Shown here piece by piece: positions 38,157 to 46,986 of a stretch of DNA of 64,000 nucleotides (position 1 is its first letter; every line of letters starts with the position of its first letter). Position numbers and translations under genes: made by a program. The stretch spans positions 38,562-102,561 of the forward strand of contig NZ_JADQAQ010000001.1 of NCBI RefSeq assembly GCF_022129445.1, in the 5' to 3' direction. Source of the DNA: Photobacterium sp. Ph5 (GTDB lineage Bacteria; Pseudomonadota; Gammaproteobacteria; Enterobacterales; Vibrionaceae). The notes under the pieces are model-generated. The model saw only the letters and a program-made list of their open reading frames with translations, ran no database searches and was not told the DNA's origin.

Positions 38157-39392
38157 TTATAAATAGTTAAATAACGATAATTGCTTAGTTTTGCTGAACG
38201 CCGATTGTGATGCTTGCAATGCCATCATTTGTTGGTTCATTTCCATTATCGCTTTACTGTAATCCAAATCTTCTAAACCACTTTGTGCGCTATTTAAGGT
38301 CAGTTCAAAATCGAGATGCTGTTCTTGCTGTCTTTCCACTTGCTGCATGATAGTGCCCACTTCTGAACGGCGCTGACTAACGTGCAAGAAGCTACTATCA
38401 ATATCATCAATGACCCGCTGTAACGTCGCTTCAGCCGCCGCTGACGAGGTTGGTTTTTCAGCGTTATCTATCGCATCTTGTAATGAATCAAAAATATTGA
38501 TTTTCTGCGCAGGGTTAAGGGTTAATTTATCGCCGACTTCAACATCATCAAGGGTAATCGACACGCTACTACCATCCGCTGCCGTATACTGGATCCCTTT
38601 TTCTGGATCGTAATCCTGACCTGCAACCACTTCTTTTCCATCAAGGCTTAATTTGTATTGCATGACTGTTTTTTCACTGCCATCAGGCTGCGTAACTACC
38701 GCCTCACTAAAAGCAATGTCGATCGGTTGAGCTTTAGTAAAATCAGAGGTTGTTGCACTGAGTACATGTAATTTTGACCCACTACTTAAATCACTAAAGT
38801 CGGGGCGAAAATCGCCATACGGATTAGGTATTGATGTAAAGAGTTGATCACCCGGTAAACTGGTTTTCACTTCAACTGACTTATCTATTTGGGCATAGCG
38901 CGATTGACTATCACCTTGATAATTCATTTTACCGTCAGTGCCTTTTACAAACGGTTGGGTATCCATTTGATTACCCGCAAACACATAGTTTCCTGATTCG
39001 TCACGGCTATTGGCGAGCTCTAACAAACCATCACGCAAACTGGTTAATTCATCTTTAAAAGCTGTGCGATCATTTGATGCCATCGCACCGTTGATCATCC
39101 GAAGTACTTTTTGCTTGGTAGCATCAAGGTTATCTTCCACGCCAGCAATGGAGCTTTCCATTACCCCTAAGCGATTATTCGCCATGGTGATGGAGCTTTT
39201 ATATTGATCTATTTGAGTTAACTGTTGGCGATAGTTTTGAATCGTCACCGAAGACACGGGATCATCACCTGCGGTTTCAACCCGTTTACCTGTCGATAAT
39301 TGGTTATTGCTCTCGTTTACTTCACCTTGCTTACGCATTAGGTTTGAGGTCAAACTTTGATACTGACTGGCAGTAGAAACACGATTAATCAT
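38157..39392 (-). CDS. flgL: FlgL, hook-filament junction protein 3
   Basis: FlgL joins hook to filament with FlgK. The 411 residues have an N-terminal INRVSTASQYQSLTSNLMRK, GKRVETAGDDPVSSVTIQNY, and a C-terminal coiled region ending QMMALQASQSAFSKTKQLSL. NYVFAGNQMDTQPFVKG is a hallmark. It lies 13 nt after flgK. The central domain (about 170-310) is typical of Vibrio FlgL. Confidence 0.97.
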   Translation of the reverse strand: MINRVSTASQYQSLTSNLMRKQGEVNESNNQLSTGKRVETAGDDPVSSVTIQNYRQQLTQIDQYKSSITMANNRLGVMESSIAGVEDNLDATKQKVLRMINGAMASNDRTAFKDELTSLRDGLLELANSRDESGNYVFAGNQMDTQPFVKGTDGKMNYQGDSQSRYAQIDKSVEVKTSLPGDQLFTSIPNPYGDFRPDFSDLSSGSKLHVLSATTSDFTKAQPIDIAFSEAVVTQPDGSEKTVMQYKLSLDGKEVVAGQDYDPEKGIQYTAADGSSVSITLDDVEVGDKLTLNPAQKINIFDSLQDAIDNAEKPTSSAAAEATLQRVIDDIDSSFLHVSQRRSEVGTIMQQVERQQEQHLDFELTLNSAQSGLEDLDYSKAIMEMNQQMMALQASQSAFSKTKQLSLFNYL

Positions 39393-39405
39393 TATTTACT
39401 CCTAC

Positions 39406-41742
39406 TTATACTGCGCGCATTAAGGTATCAAAGGTTTCTTTTGCTACCGACATGATGCGTGATGATGCCATGTATGACTGTTGAAACTTCATCAAGTTTG
39501 CCGCTTCTTCGTCAAGGTTAACCCCTGATAGATTAGAAACGCGTTCAGAAGCGGCATCAAAATCCAATTGATTCACTTCAGCCGTTTTTTCCGCATTACT
39601 TTTCATCATGCCGATGTCGGTTGCCAAGCCTTCGAATAAATCAATCACACTTGATTTACCCTCGTTCATGGTTTTTTCGTGCTGAATTTGCTGCATCGCT
39701 AAAAAGTTGTTGTTGCCGCCTACCGCACTGCTTCTCCCTAAACTCACTGTAAAGTTATCGCCGGCCTGACCATTATCGGTGAGTGAGAATGTCGGGGTTG
39801 CTTGACCTGCAAAGGTAATTTCTTTATTAGCATTCGTTAGTGGGTAAGCTAACGCTTGAACAGGATTACCGCTGCCATCATCAAGATCAACTAAGGTATT
39901 CGTTTGGGTGTTTTTAACTGTTAATTTATCCGACGTAGTAATATTTAGCGTAAAAGAATCACCAACCGCAGCTCCTGCTCCAAGCGTTGCGACACTCACT
40001 TGGCTACCATCACTGGCAACCATAGTTAATGTATTGCCTGTTGTTGTTAATGGGTAATCAAGCTCAGTTACAGGCATTCCCGTTGCATCAATTAAATTAA
40101 TCGGATTACTTGCAGCATCAACCATGCTGATTTTATCTCCAGTGGCATTTAAACTAAGGGTATATACGCCTTGGGCAGCTTCCGCCGCTGCACCTTTGAT
40201 CGCATCAAATTGTGCAGCACCAGTATTGCCTGTGCCATCTGTTGCTGTTAAATCTGCACTATTGATAATATCTATTTGATAATTACCCGCGACAGCATCT
40301 GGTGTGTTATCTGTGACGGTAGTTAATGCCGCTGTTCCCGCATTGTTTGGGTTAGCCTCTATCAGTGCGGTTTGACGGTGCCCTGCTAAGCCACGAGGAT
40401 CTGACATCTCCACGCTAATGTTTGCCGCACCGCGACGCATAGGTTGAATAACGACGGTTTCGCTTTGCCCTGTAGCTGGAGGATTACCCATAACTGTGTT
40501 CATGGTTAACGTTAAACCATCGACTTTCACTTCTACGGGTAATGTATCTGTTGAAGAAATAAGTGCGCTACCATCAGGCTTTTTCATTTCATTGCCAGCT
40601 GGATCAAACAATGTAAAGCTGTAATCAGTTCCATCAAACTCTGTGGTTAATTCATAATCACCAGTTTTCAGCGCATTTACATCATCGATTTTTACATCAA
40701 TGTCTGTTTGACTACCTAACGGCTTTAATACTCGCTCTTTGACTAAAGTAGGGCTATTAACATCACTAAATAAAGCGCTGCCTATTGCACCTGTTAAATC
40801 TGTACCAGATTGCTGTAAATCATTTATTTGCTTTGAGAAGCCAATCGCCATCCGCCCCATTTCATCAAGGCTTTTATCTATTACATCATCACGAATAGAT
40901 AGCATGGCACCTAACCCACCACCAATATCATCACTTTTAATTGGCTTAGCTTGGTTACCATTGATTAAGGCTATTTGTTTATCTTCTAAATCAGGATCGC
41001 CATTGACCATTTTTAATTGTGACGATTCGACGCCAGAGACCAAGGTATCACCACTACCAATAATGACTTTGTCTGCAAGGCTGCCTTTATCCGCCAGTAC
41101 TGTCACTTTGGTATATTTGGCTAGTTCATTGATTAGGCCACGCTGTTTATCCAGCAAGTCATGGTTTTGATCGCCATCAGGCATTTCTTGCAAACTGGTA
41201 TTGATAGCGGCAATTTCTTGCCCTAATGCGTTTACACGATCAAGTGTCACACCCAATTGCTCATTCACATCACGGCGAATATTGGTCAACATTTCATGGG
41301 AGCTATTAAAACTTTTTGCCGCTTGATCGGCATGGTCTAACACGGTTTGACGAGAGCCAAGATCGTTAGGGTGATCTGACAATGAGCGTACCGAGTTATA
41401 AAAATCATTCATGCTATTAACCGTGTTAACAGCACTTTTTGAGGTGAAGTCATCCAACATCATCATATGTTGTTGACGAACATCTGAAGCTTCAAGCTGG
41501 GTGGTAGAGAGCGTTAATTCACGAGCTGCAAACTGATCGTAAGCACGATTAACGCTATCAATATACGCACCACTGCCGTAATAGTTACCGCCGCTCCATT
41601 GTGCATCGGCCGCTTTTTGATCGACAACCTGACGGCTATAACCTGCGGTATGTACGTTACTAATATTATGGCTGGTTACATCAAGTTGCTTTTGCGATGT
41701 ACGCAAACCACTGATACCAAGCTGCATTAAATCCGACGCCAT
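39406..41742 (-). CDS. flgK: FlgK, hook-filament junction protein 1 with extra repeat modules
   Basis: FlgK is the first junction protein on the hook. The 778 residues include the conserved start SDLMQLGISGLRTSQKQLDV with SHNISNVHTAGYSRQ. The conserved end is GVNLDEEAANLMKFQQSYMA. It is about 150 residues longer than usual Vibrio FlgK (about 625). The extra lies at about 520-690 and holds two similar modules: TDKLTVKNTQTNTLV resembles GDKISMVDAASNPIN, and both lead to PVxxLxYPLT and a GDxFTxxxx strand. A sigma-54-type promoter is upstream. Confidence 0.96.
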   Translation of the reverse strand: MASDLMQLGISGLRTSQKQLDVTSHNISNVHTAGYSRQVVDQKAADAQWSGGNYYGSGAYIDSVNRAYDQFAARELTLSTTQLEASDVRQQHMMMLDDFTSKSAVNTVNSMNDFYNSVRSLSDHPNDLGSRQTVLDHADQAAKSFNSSHEMLTNIRRDVNEQLGVTLDRVNALGQEIAAINTSLQEMPDGDQNHDLLDKQRGLINELAKYTKVTVLADKGSLADKVIIGSGDTLVSGVESSQLKMVNGDPDLEDKQIALINGNQAKPIKSDDIGGGLGAMLSIRDDVIDKSLDEMGRMAIGFSKQINDLQQSGTDLTGAIGSALFSDVNSPTLVKERVLKPLGSQTDIDVKIDDVNALKTGDYELTTEFDGTDYSFTLFDPAGNEMKKPDGSALISSTDTLPVEVKVDGLTLTMNTVMGNPPATGQSETVVIQPMRRGAANISVEMSDPRGLAGHRQTALIEANPNNAGTAALTTVTDNTPDAVAGNYQIDIINSADLTATDGTGNTGAAQFDAIKGAAAEAAQGVYTLSLNATGDKISMVDAASNPINLIDATGMPVTELDYPLTTTGNTLTMVASDGSQVSVATLGAGAAVGDSFTLNITTSDKLTVKNTQTNTLVDLDDGSGNPVQALAYPLTNANKEITFAGQATPTFSLTDNGQAGDNFTVSLGRSSAVGGNNNFLAMQQIQHEKTMNEGKSSVIDLFEGLATDIGMMKSNAEKTAEVNQLDFDAASERVSNLSGVNLDEEAANLMKFQQSYMASSRIMSVAKETFDTLMRAV

Positions 41743-41831
41743 ATTTATTCCCTAACTCATTAACAACGTGATGTTTTTATATCAATCTTAATGACGCTTA
41801 TTCATATAAAGCGCACATTACGATAGCTTCT

Positions 41832-41849
41832 TTGCAAAAATCGAACCAA
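41832..41849 (-). promoter_or_regulatory. Sigma-54 promoter of flgKL
   Basis: The minus strand reads TTGGTTCGATTTTTGCA, with GG and GC exactly 10 nt apart and a perfect TTGCA. Expected start is near 41822, 80 nt before flgK. Confidence 0.72.
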
Positions 41850-41925
41850 TTAAAAATAATAACGGCATTTTTAATTAAACGATTATTTTTGAGTATTTAA
41901 TGATGGTAATAAATCGCTATTTGTT

Positions 41926-41931
41926 TATAAT
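41926..41931 (+). promoter_or_regulatory. Possible -10 box for the 62-residue gene
   Basis: TATAAT lies 47 nt before the ATG at 41978. No good -35 box is seen at 16-18 nt, so the evidence is weak in an AT-rich background. Confidence 0.35.
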
Positions 41932-41977
41932 TTAAAAGCTCAACCCAAATTAAAATAAAATATAAAGGATAAGTATT

Positions 41978-42166
41978 ATGAACTTATTAGTATCAGGATT
42001 AATTGGTTACGCATTAAAAGAAGTTGTTGTACCACTAGTGAGTGATCATTTTGACGACAAAAAAACAGAAGAAAAGCAAGTGCATGAAAAGGAAGTGGAA
42101 AATGCTTTATTTGAAAGTAACGATCTAATTAAAATGGTATCGAATATTATTGATATTGTTGTATAA
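41978..42166 (+). CDS. Unrecognised 62-residue protein between flgJ and flgK
   Basis: I do not recognise this gene. It starts MNLLVSGLIGYALKEVVVPL, a hydrophobic to amphipathic N-terminal segment. A highly charged Lys/Glu stretch follows (DDKKTEEKQVHEKEVENA), and it ends in a hydrophobic tail (LIKMVSNIIDIVV). AAGGATAAG lies 5-9 nt before the ATG, and TATAAT lies further upstream. It is on the opposite strand to the flanking flagellar genes, in a region that is intergenic in Vibrio relatives as I recall them. A membrane-associated peptide is possible. No function can be given. Confidence 0.65.
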   Translation: MNLLVSGLIGYALKEVVVPLVSDHFDDKKTEEKQVHEKEVENALFESNDLIKMVSNIIDIVV

Positions 42167-42263
42167 CCTTATATTTCAGACACTAAAAAACTCCCATCAA
42201 ATATTATTAGATAGAATATAAATATTTTATTTTAATTCGCTTTTATTTATATATCCCTTCTTT

Positions 42264-43250
42264 TTACATTAATGTTTTCACCTTTTTCATTACTGCTAAT
42301 ACTTTATTACTGTAATTAGGATCGGTGGCATATCCTGCTTTATGTATTTCACGAATAAATTGATTCGGCTCACCACTGTGTTTTAACGCGGTTGAATAAC
42401 GTGGGTTCTGTTGTAAGAACTTCACAAAATCTTGAAAACTATCTTGATAAGAACCATAAGATCGAAACGCCGCATTTTCTTGTACAGCAACACCGTTATG
42501 ATATTCCAATGTTCGCGTGGCAACCTTTTGACCACTCCAACGTGGATCGGCTTTGATATTAAATAGGTTGTTACTTGTTCCTGCCGCATTTTTGATCACT
42601 TTTTTACCCCAGCCTGTTTCTAACGCCGCTTGCGCTATCAACATTGCGGGATCGGTTCCCAAAGCGCGTGCCGCTTTAGTCGCATACGGTGCCATATGAT
42701 CAACAAACGCTTCTGGCGTTTCAAAACGATCAGGTTCAGGTTGTCGTAATGGCGGCTGAACATCGGCAGTGTGTAATCGTTGCTTATATTTTTCTAATAC
42801 CTGTTGTGCCGCGACACTGTTTTGATCTTCTCGTTGCGGTAGTTTTAATGGCTGGGATTTATTATCGATTGGGCGAATCTGCAATGGATCTGTATTGTCT
42901 TTTTTCGGGAATAAATCTGTTGTTGGTGTATGCGGCTTTTGCTCGTTACCTTCGCCACCCAATTGCTTTACAATCATATCAGCTAAGCCCAAACTTCCTG
43001 TGGTACTTAGCTGAGATGACATTTGCTCATCATGCATTTGCTGATAAAACTTGCTGTTATTGCTGCTCATTAAATCAGATTCAAACGCTTCGTTCGCTTC
43101 GCGCATTGACTTAAATAACATCTGAGTAAAAATAGACTCAAACTGATTAGCCGCCTGACGCAATGATCCCTTTGAATCTTCGCCAATACCCGCACGTAGA
43201 CGGTCTAGGTTACTAATATCATGGACAAAACCGGGATCAATTTGCTTCAT
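42264..43250 (-). CDS. flgJ: FlgJ, rod scaffold and peptidoglycan hydrolase
   Basis: FlgJ caps the growing rod and cuts the cell wall for it. The 328 residues have the N-terminal rod-scaffold domain (QAANQFESIFTQMLFKSMREANEA) and a Pro/Gln-rich linker (about 105-165). A glucosaminidase domain follows, with the catalytic Glu in LIAQAALETGWGKKV and the NLFNIKADPRWSG segment. It is last in the flgF-flgJ unit, 42 nt after flgI. Confidence 0.97.
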   Translation of the reverse strand: MKQIDPGFVHDISNLDRLRAGIGEDSKGSLRQAANQFESIFTQMLFKSMREANEAFESDLMSSNNSKFYQQMHDEQMSSQLSTTGSLGLADMIVKQLGGEGNEQKPHTPTTDLFPKKDNTDPLQIRPIDNKSQPLKLPQREDQNSVAAQQVLEKYKQRLHTADVQPPLRQPEPDRFETPEAFVDHMAPYATKAARALGTDPAMLIAQAALETGWGKKVIKNAAGTSNNLFNIKADPRWSGQKVATRTLEYHNGVAVQENAAFRSYGSYQDSFQDFVKFLQQNPRYSTALKHSGEPNQFIREIHKAGYATDPNYSNKVLAVMKKVKTLM

Positions 43251-43292
43251 ATTACAATCCTTGTTAATTACTTTTTACTTAAACCATCAGGG

Positions 43293-44384
43293 TTAAATGA
43301 TGATTAACTGCCCTTCAATGGCACCCGCTTGTTTTAGCGCTTGCAAAATTGCCATTAGATCTGATGGCGCGGCGCCCACTTGATTCACCGCTCGAACAAG
43401 CTCATCTAACGACACGCCCGGCTCAAACTTAAACATGCGTGCATCAGATTGTTGTACGTTGATATTACTGTTCTCAACCACGGTCGTTTCACCACCAGCA
43501 AAGGCGTTGGGTTGACTCACCTGTGGGTTTTCTTTAATGGATACTGTCATACCACCATGGGTGATTGCCGCAGGTTTTAACTTCACATGCTGGCCAATAA
43601 CAATGGTACCAGTGCGTGAGTTAACGATAATTTTGGCTGAGCCTTCTGCCGGATCAAACTCTAAGTTTTCAACTGTTGATAGGAACGCAACTCGCTGGCT
43701 AACATCCCGTGGTGCTCGCACTTTTATTGATGTTGCATCGACAGCTGATGCCATTTGAGGCCCTAAAAACTGATTAATAGAATCAGCCATACGTTGTGCA
43801 GTGGTAAAATCTGAATCATGCAGGTTAAAGGTTAAGTAATCACCGCGTCCAAATGGGTTTGGTACTTCTTGTTCAACCATTGCACCGTTAGAGATTCGAC
43901 CTACCGTTGGCGTATTACCGATAACTTTAGAGCCATCTGCCCCTTCTGCACTAAAGCCACCAACGACCAATGTACCTTGAGCTATTGCATAAACCTTGCC
44001 ATCTAAACCTTTTAAGAAAGTTTGCAATAACGTACCACCTCGTAAACTCTTGGCAGAACCAATAGAAGATACCGTAACATCAATGCTTTGACCTTGTTTG
44101 GTAAAAGGAGGCAAAGTGGCATTAACCGCAACAGCGGCAACGTTTTTGATCTTTGGCTTTGTACCTACCGGCAATTGAATGCCGAAATTTTGCAGCATGG
44201 CATTAAAGCTTTGATCAGTGAAAGGTGTTGTCTCGCCAGTACCGGGCAAACCAACGACTAAACCATAACCGACAAGTTGGTTACTACGAACTCCTGCAAC
44301 GGAAGCAACATCTTTAATACGTGCCGCATCCACAGTGCCAGATAATAAAATTAATCCTGTAATAATAAGTGCGCGAAAATTCAA
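43293..44384 (-). CDS. flgI: FlgI, P-ring protein
   Basis: FlgI forms the P ring in the peptidoglycan layer. The 363-residue precursor has a signal peptide (about 1-20, ending SGTVDAA) and the hallmarks [49 protein letters not shown] and [18 protein letters not shown]. In Vibrio the P ring carries the T ring (MotX/MotY). It lies 46 nt after flgH. Confidence 0.98.
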   Translation of the reverse strand: MNFRALIITGLILLSGTVDAARIKDVASVAGVRSNQLVGYGLVVGLPGTGETTPFTDQSFNAMLQNFGIQLPVGTKPKIKNVAAVAVNATLPPFTKQGQSIDVTVSSIGSAKSLRGGTLLQTFLKGLDGKVYAIAQGTLVVGGFSAEGADGSKVIGNTPTVGRISNGAMVEQEVPNPFGRGDYLTFNLHDSDFTTAQRMADSINQFLGPQMASAVDATSIKVRAPRDVSQRVAFLSTVENLEFDPAEGSAKIIVNSRTGTIVIGQHVKLKPAAITHGGMTVSIKENPQVSQPNAFAGGETTVVENSNINVQQSDARMFKFEPGVSLDELVRAVNQVGAAPSDLMAILQALKQAGAIEGQLIII

Positions 44385-44430
44385 TGGATTCTCCTGTCCC
44401 TAACGCTATGTTTTGACAAAAATTGGCTGA

Positions 44431-45216
44431 TTAGAAAGCAACGTTAAAGAAACGTGATAACCAATTTTGCTCTTGAATATCTTGGCGATCACCGGTACCT
44501 GAGTATTGGATCCGCGCATTAGAAATACGTGTTGATGCAATGGTGTTATCTTGGCTAATATCATCAGGTCTAATATGTCCGCTAACCCGAATATATTCTT
44601 CCCCAGTGTTAAGCATTAGCCATTTTTCACCACGTACAACCAAGTTACCGTTATTTAAAACCTCAACCACTTCAACCGAAATAGAACCTTTAATACTGTT
44701 ACTTTGATCGGCAGAAGTAGAGCCTGCAAATGTGTTGTTGTTCGACATACCATAAGACAAGCTGTAATCACGAATGGTGACGGGTTTCCCCCCTAGCTCT
44801 ATTGGCTTCATATTTAAATCGGTAGATTTATCTAAATCTGAGCTTGCACTCTTTTTCGCTGCGGTTTTTTCTTCTAATAAAATTGTGACGATATCACCAA
44901 TACCACGAGGCTTAGTGTCGTCATACAGATCTTGTACTTGTGATTGATTAAACAAAGAGCCTGTTGCTGTTGCGTAATGCTCAGGTTTATCTTGTGGACG
45001 AACAGGATTCCAAGCGGGATCGCCCGCTTCTGGATCTTCGCGTTTACGGATCCGATCAATAAGCCCTTTCGACTCTTTCTCTTTACCTTCTACCGCATCA
45101 ACATTGGTGGTGGCTTTTTCAATATCACTGCCAGCAACATCAGGTGGTGTAGATACACAGCCTGTTAATGCCAAACTTAATAGAAGTAATGATCTTTTCA
45201 TCCACTGACGATTCAT
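44431..45216 (-). CDS. flgH: FlgH, L-ring lipoprotein
   Basis: FlgH forms the outer-membrane L ring. A lipobox LTGC follows a hydrophobic signal ([15 protein letters not shown]). The body has [40 protein letters not shown] and [21 protein letters not shown] place the start at 45216 ([10 protein letters not shown]; 261 residues) with AGG upstream; an ATG at 45240 adds eight residues and has GGTGG before it, so it cannot be excluded. It lies downstream of flgG. Confidence 0.96.
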   Translation of the reverse strand: MNRQWMKRSLLLLSLALTGCVSTPPDVAGSDIEKATTNVDAVEGKEKESKGLIDRIRKREDPEAGDPAWNPVRPQDKPEHYATATGSLFNQSQVQDLYDDTKPRGIGDIVTILLEEKTAAKKSASSDLDKSTDLNMKPIELGGKPVTIRDYSLSYGMSNNNTFAGSTSADQSNSIKGSISVEVVEVLNNGNLVVRGEKWLMLNTGEEYIRVSGHIRPDDISQDNTIASTRISNARIQYSGTGDRQDIQEQNWLSRFFNVAF

Positions 45217-45256
45217 TTTATTTACCTGAGCGCAATTCATTCATTACCACCAATCA

Positions 45257-46045
45257 TTACAATTGCTGGTTAACGTAACTCAACATCTGATCAACAGTTG
45301 AAATCACTTTCGAGTTCATCTCATAAACACGTTGTGCTTCAATCATATTCACAAGCTCTTCCGTCACGTTTACGTTGGACGTTTCAAGCATAGATTGGCG
45401 AATAGAGCCGTATCCTTCCAAGCCCGGTGTCCCTTCTTGAGGATCGCCGCTAGCGCCTGTTGGTAAGAATAAGTTCTGACCAATAGGCTCCATACCACCT
45501 GGGTTAATAAAGTCGACGGTGGTAATTTGCCCCAAGACTTGGTTTTCTTGCTCACCACGAATACGGGCAGAAACTTCACCATCAGTACCAACAGTAATGC
45601 CTACCGCATCTTCAGGTACCACAATCTCAGGCTGTACAGGATAGCCACTGCCGCTAGTCACTAATTGACCTTCTGCATTAATCGTAAACTGACCATTACG
45701 GGTATAACCTATGTTGCCATCAGGTAATAGCACTTGGAAAAAGCCATCACCTTCGATCATCATATCCATAGCGTTATTAGTGGTTTGAGTATTACCTTGG
45801 GTAAAGACTTTTTGTGTCGCAACCACTTTTGAACCTGCTCCCAACATTAAACCTGTTGGTAATGTTGTATCTTGGGTTGACTGACCGCCAGGTTGATTAA
45901 TATTTTGATAAAAGAGATCTTCAAAAACCGCGCGACCTTTTTTAAAACCAACGGTGGAGGCGTTAGCCAAGTTGTTAGAAATAGTCGAGATATTTGTCTG
46001 CTGCGCGTCAAGACCGGTTTTACTTACCCATAGTGCTGGATGCAT
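45257..46045 (-). CDS. flgG: FlgG, distal rod protein
   Basis: FlgG forms the distal rod. The 262 residues begin MHPALWVSKTGLDAQQTNIS with STISNNLANASTVGFKKGRA. They contain DGFFQVLLPDGNIGYTRNG and end ELVNMIEAQRVYEMNSK followed by ISTVDQMLSYVNQQL, all as expected. It lies 16 nt after flgF. Confidence 0.98.
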   Translation of the reverse strand: MHPALWVSKTGLDAQQTNISTISNNLANASTVGFKKGRAVFEDLFYQNINQPGGQSTQDTTLPTGLMLGAGSKVVATQKVFTQGNTQTTNNAMDMMIEGDGFFQVLLPDGNIGYTRNGQFTINAEGQLVTSGSGYPVQPEIVVPEDAVGITVGTDGEVSARIRGEQENQVLGQITTVDFINPGGMEPIGQNLFLPTGASGDPQEGTPGLEGYGSIRQSMLETSNVNVTEELVNMIEAQRVYEMNSKVISTVDQMLSYVNQQL

Positions 46046-46061
46046 TGTTCTGTCCTTTTAA

Positions 46062-46811
46062 TTAGCCAATACGCATAAGAGAAGAAGAGGCTTTATCCAT
46101 TTCTTCTGCGGTTTTCATCAGTTTTATTTGCATTTCAAAGTGGCGCTGAAGATCAATCATGCTGGTCATTTCAGAAACCGCATTCACGTTACTGCCTTCA
46201 AGCATACCTTTCGCCAGTGTTACACTGGCATCTGCATCAAGCGGAACACGCTCGCCGATGGATTTAAATAAACCATCAGTATCTTTAAACAACGCTTGGT
46301 TATCAGGTTTAACCAATTTAATACGATCAACAACTGCGATAGCATCAGGCGGCGCACCTTGTGGTAAAACCGACACCGTACCGTCTTTACCAATTTCAAT
46401 TTTACTGATCGGAAGAGGGATAAAAATAGGACTGTCGTTTTGACCTAACACCAACTGACCATTACTGTTTTGTAACATGCCTGTTTGATCAATTTTTAAA
46501 TGCCCTGCACGGGTGTAAGCTTCTTGGCCTTTTACATCCATCACCGCAAGCCAACCATCACCTTGAACAGCAACATCTAAATCCCGCCCTGTATTGATCA
46601 CTGAGCCCTGCGCAAAATCATTACCCGGGCGTTCAGCCATTGAAAATACTCGGCTAGGTAGACCTTCACCATAGGCTTGCATGCTACGCGCCTGTTGTAA
46701 GTCGGCACGAAAGCCTGTTGTACTGACATTCGCCAAGTTATTGGCATGTACTTGCATACCATACATATCTTGTTTTGCGCCACTCATGGCAAGATACAGA
46801 GCACGATCCAT
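46062..46811 (-). CDS. flgF: FlgF, proximal rod protein
   Basis: FlgF is a proximal rod subunit and first in flgFGHIJ. From the ATG at 46811 it has 249 residues and starts MDRALYLAMSGAKQDMYGMQ, the normal FlgF beginning. AGGAGTG lies 8 nt before this ATG. A start at 46844 would lie upstream of the transcription start expected from the sigma-54 site at 46847-46864, so it is rejected. VHANNLANVSTTGFRADLQQ and the FlgG-like C-terminal end confirm the family. Confidence 0.97.
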   Translation of the reverse strand: MDRALYLAMSGAKQDMYGMQVHANNLANVSTTGFRADLQQARSMQAYGEGLPSRVFSMAERPGNDFAQGSVINTGRDLDVAVQGDGWLAVMDVKGQEAYTRAGHLKIDQTGMLQNSNGQLVLGQNDSPIFIPLPISKIEIGKDGTVSVLPQGAPPDAIAVVDRIKLVKPDNQALFKDTDGLFKSIGERVPLDADASVTLAKGMLEGSNVNAVSEMTSMIDLQRHFEMQIKLMKTAEEMDKASSSLMRIG

Positions 46812-46846
46812 TTTTTTGACACTCCTATTATCTAACAGCATCAATA

Positions 46847-46864
46847 AAGCAAAAACTAAGCCAA
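46847..46864 (-). promoter_or_regulatory. Sigma-54 promoter of flgFGHIJ
   Basis: The minus strand reads TTGGCTTAGTTTTTGCT. TGGC and TTGCT are present with GG and GC exactly 10 nt apart. Expected start is near 46837, which decides the flgF start codon at 46811. Confidence 0.8.
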
Positions 46865-46933
46865 TTATATTTATTGTTTAATAACAGTGTATTGAGAGAA
46901 AAAGAGAAGGAAGATAATACTGGAGGGAAAAAA

Positions 46934-46966
46934 ATTGCCGCTTCAACGAAAGTGTAAAACGGCAAT
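46934..46966 (-). terminator. Terminator after flgE
   Basis: ATTGCCG and CGGCAAT pair over 7 bp with inner partial pairing, followed on the minus strand by a run of seven T. It separates flgBCDE from flgFGHIJ. Confidence 0.8.
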
Positions 46967-46986
46967 AGGACTGAAAAGGATAAACC

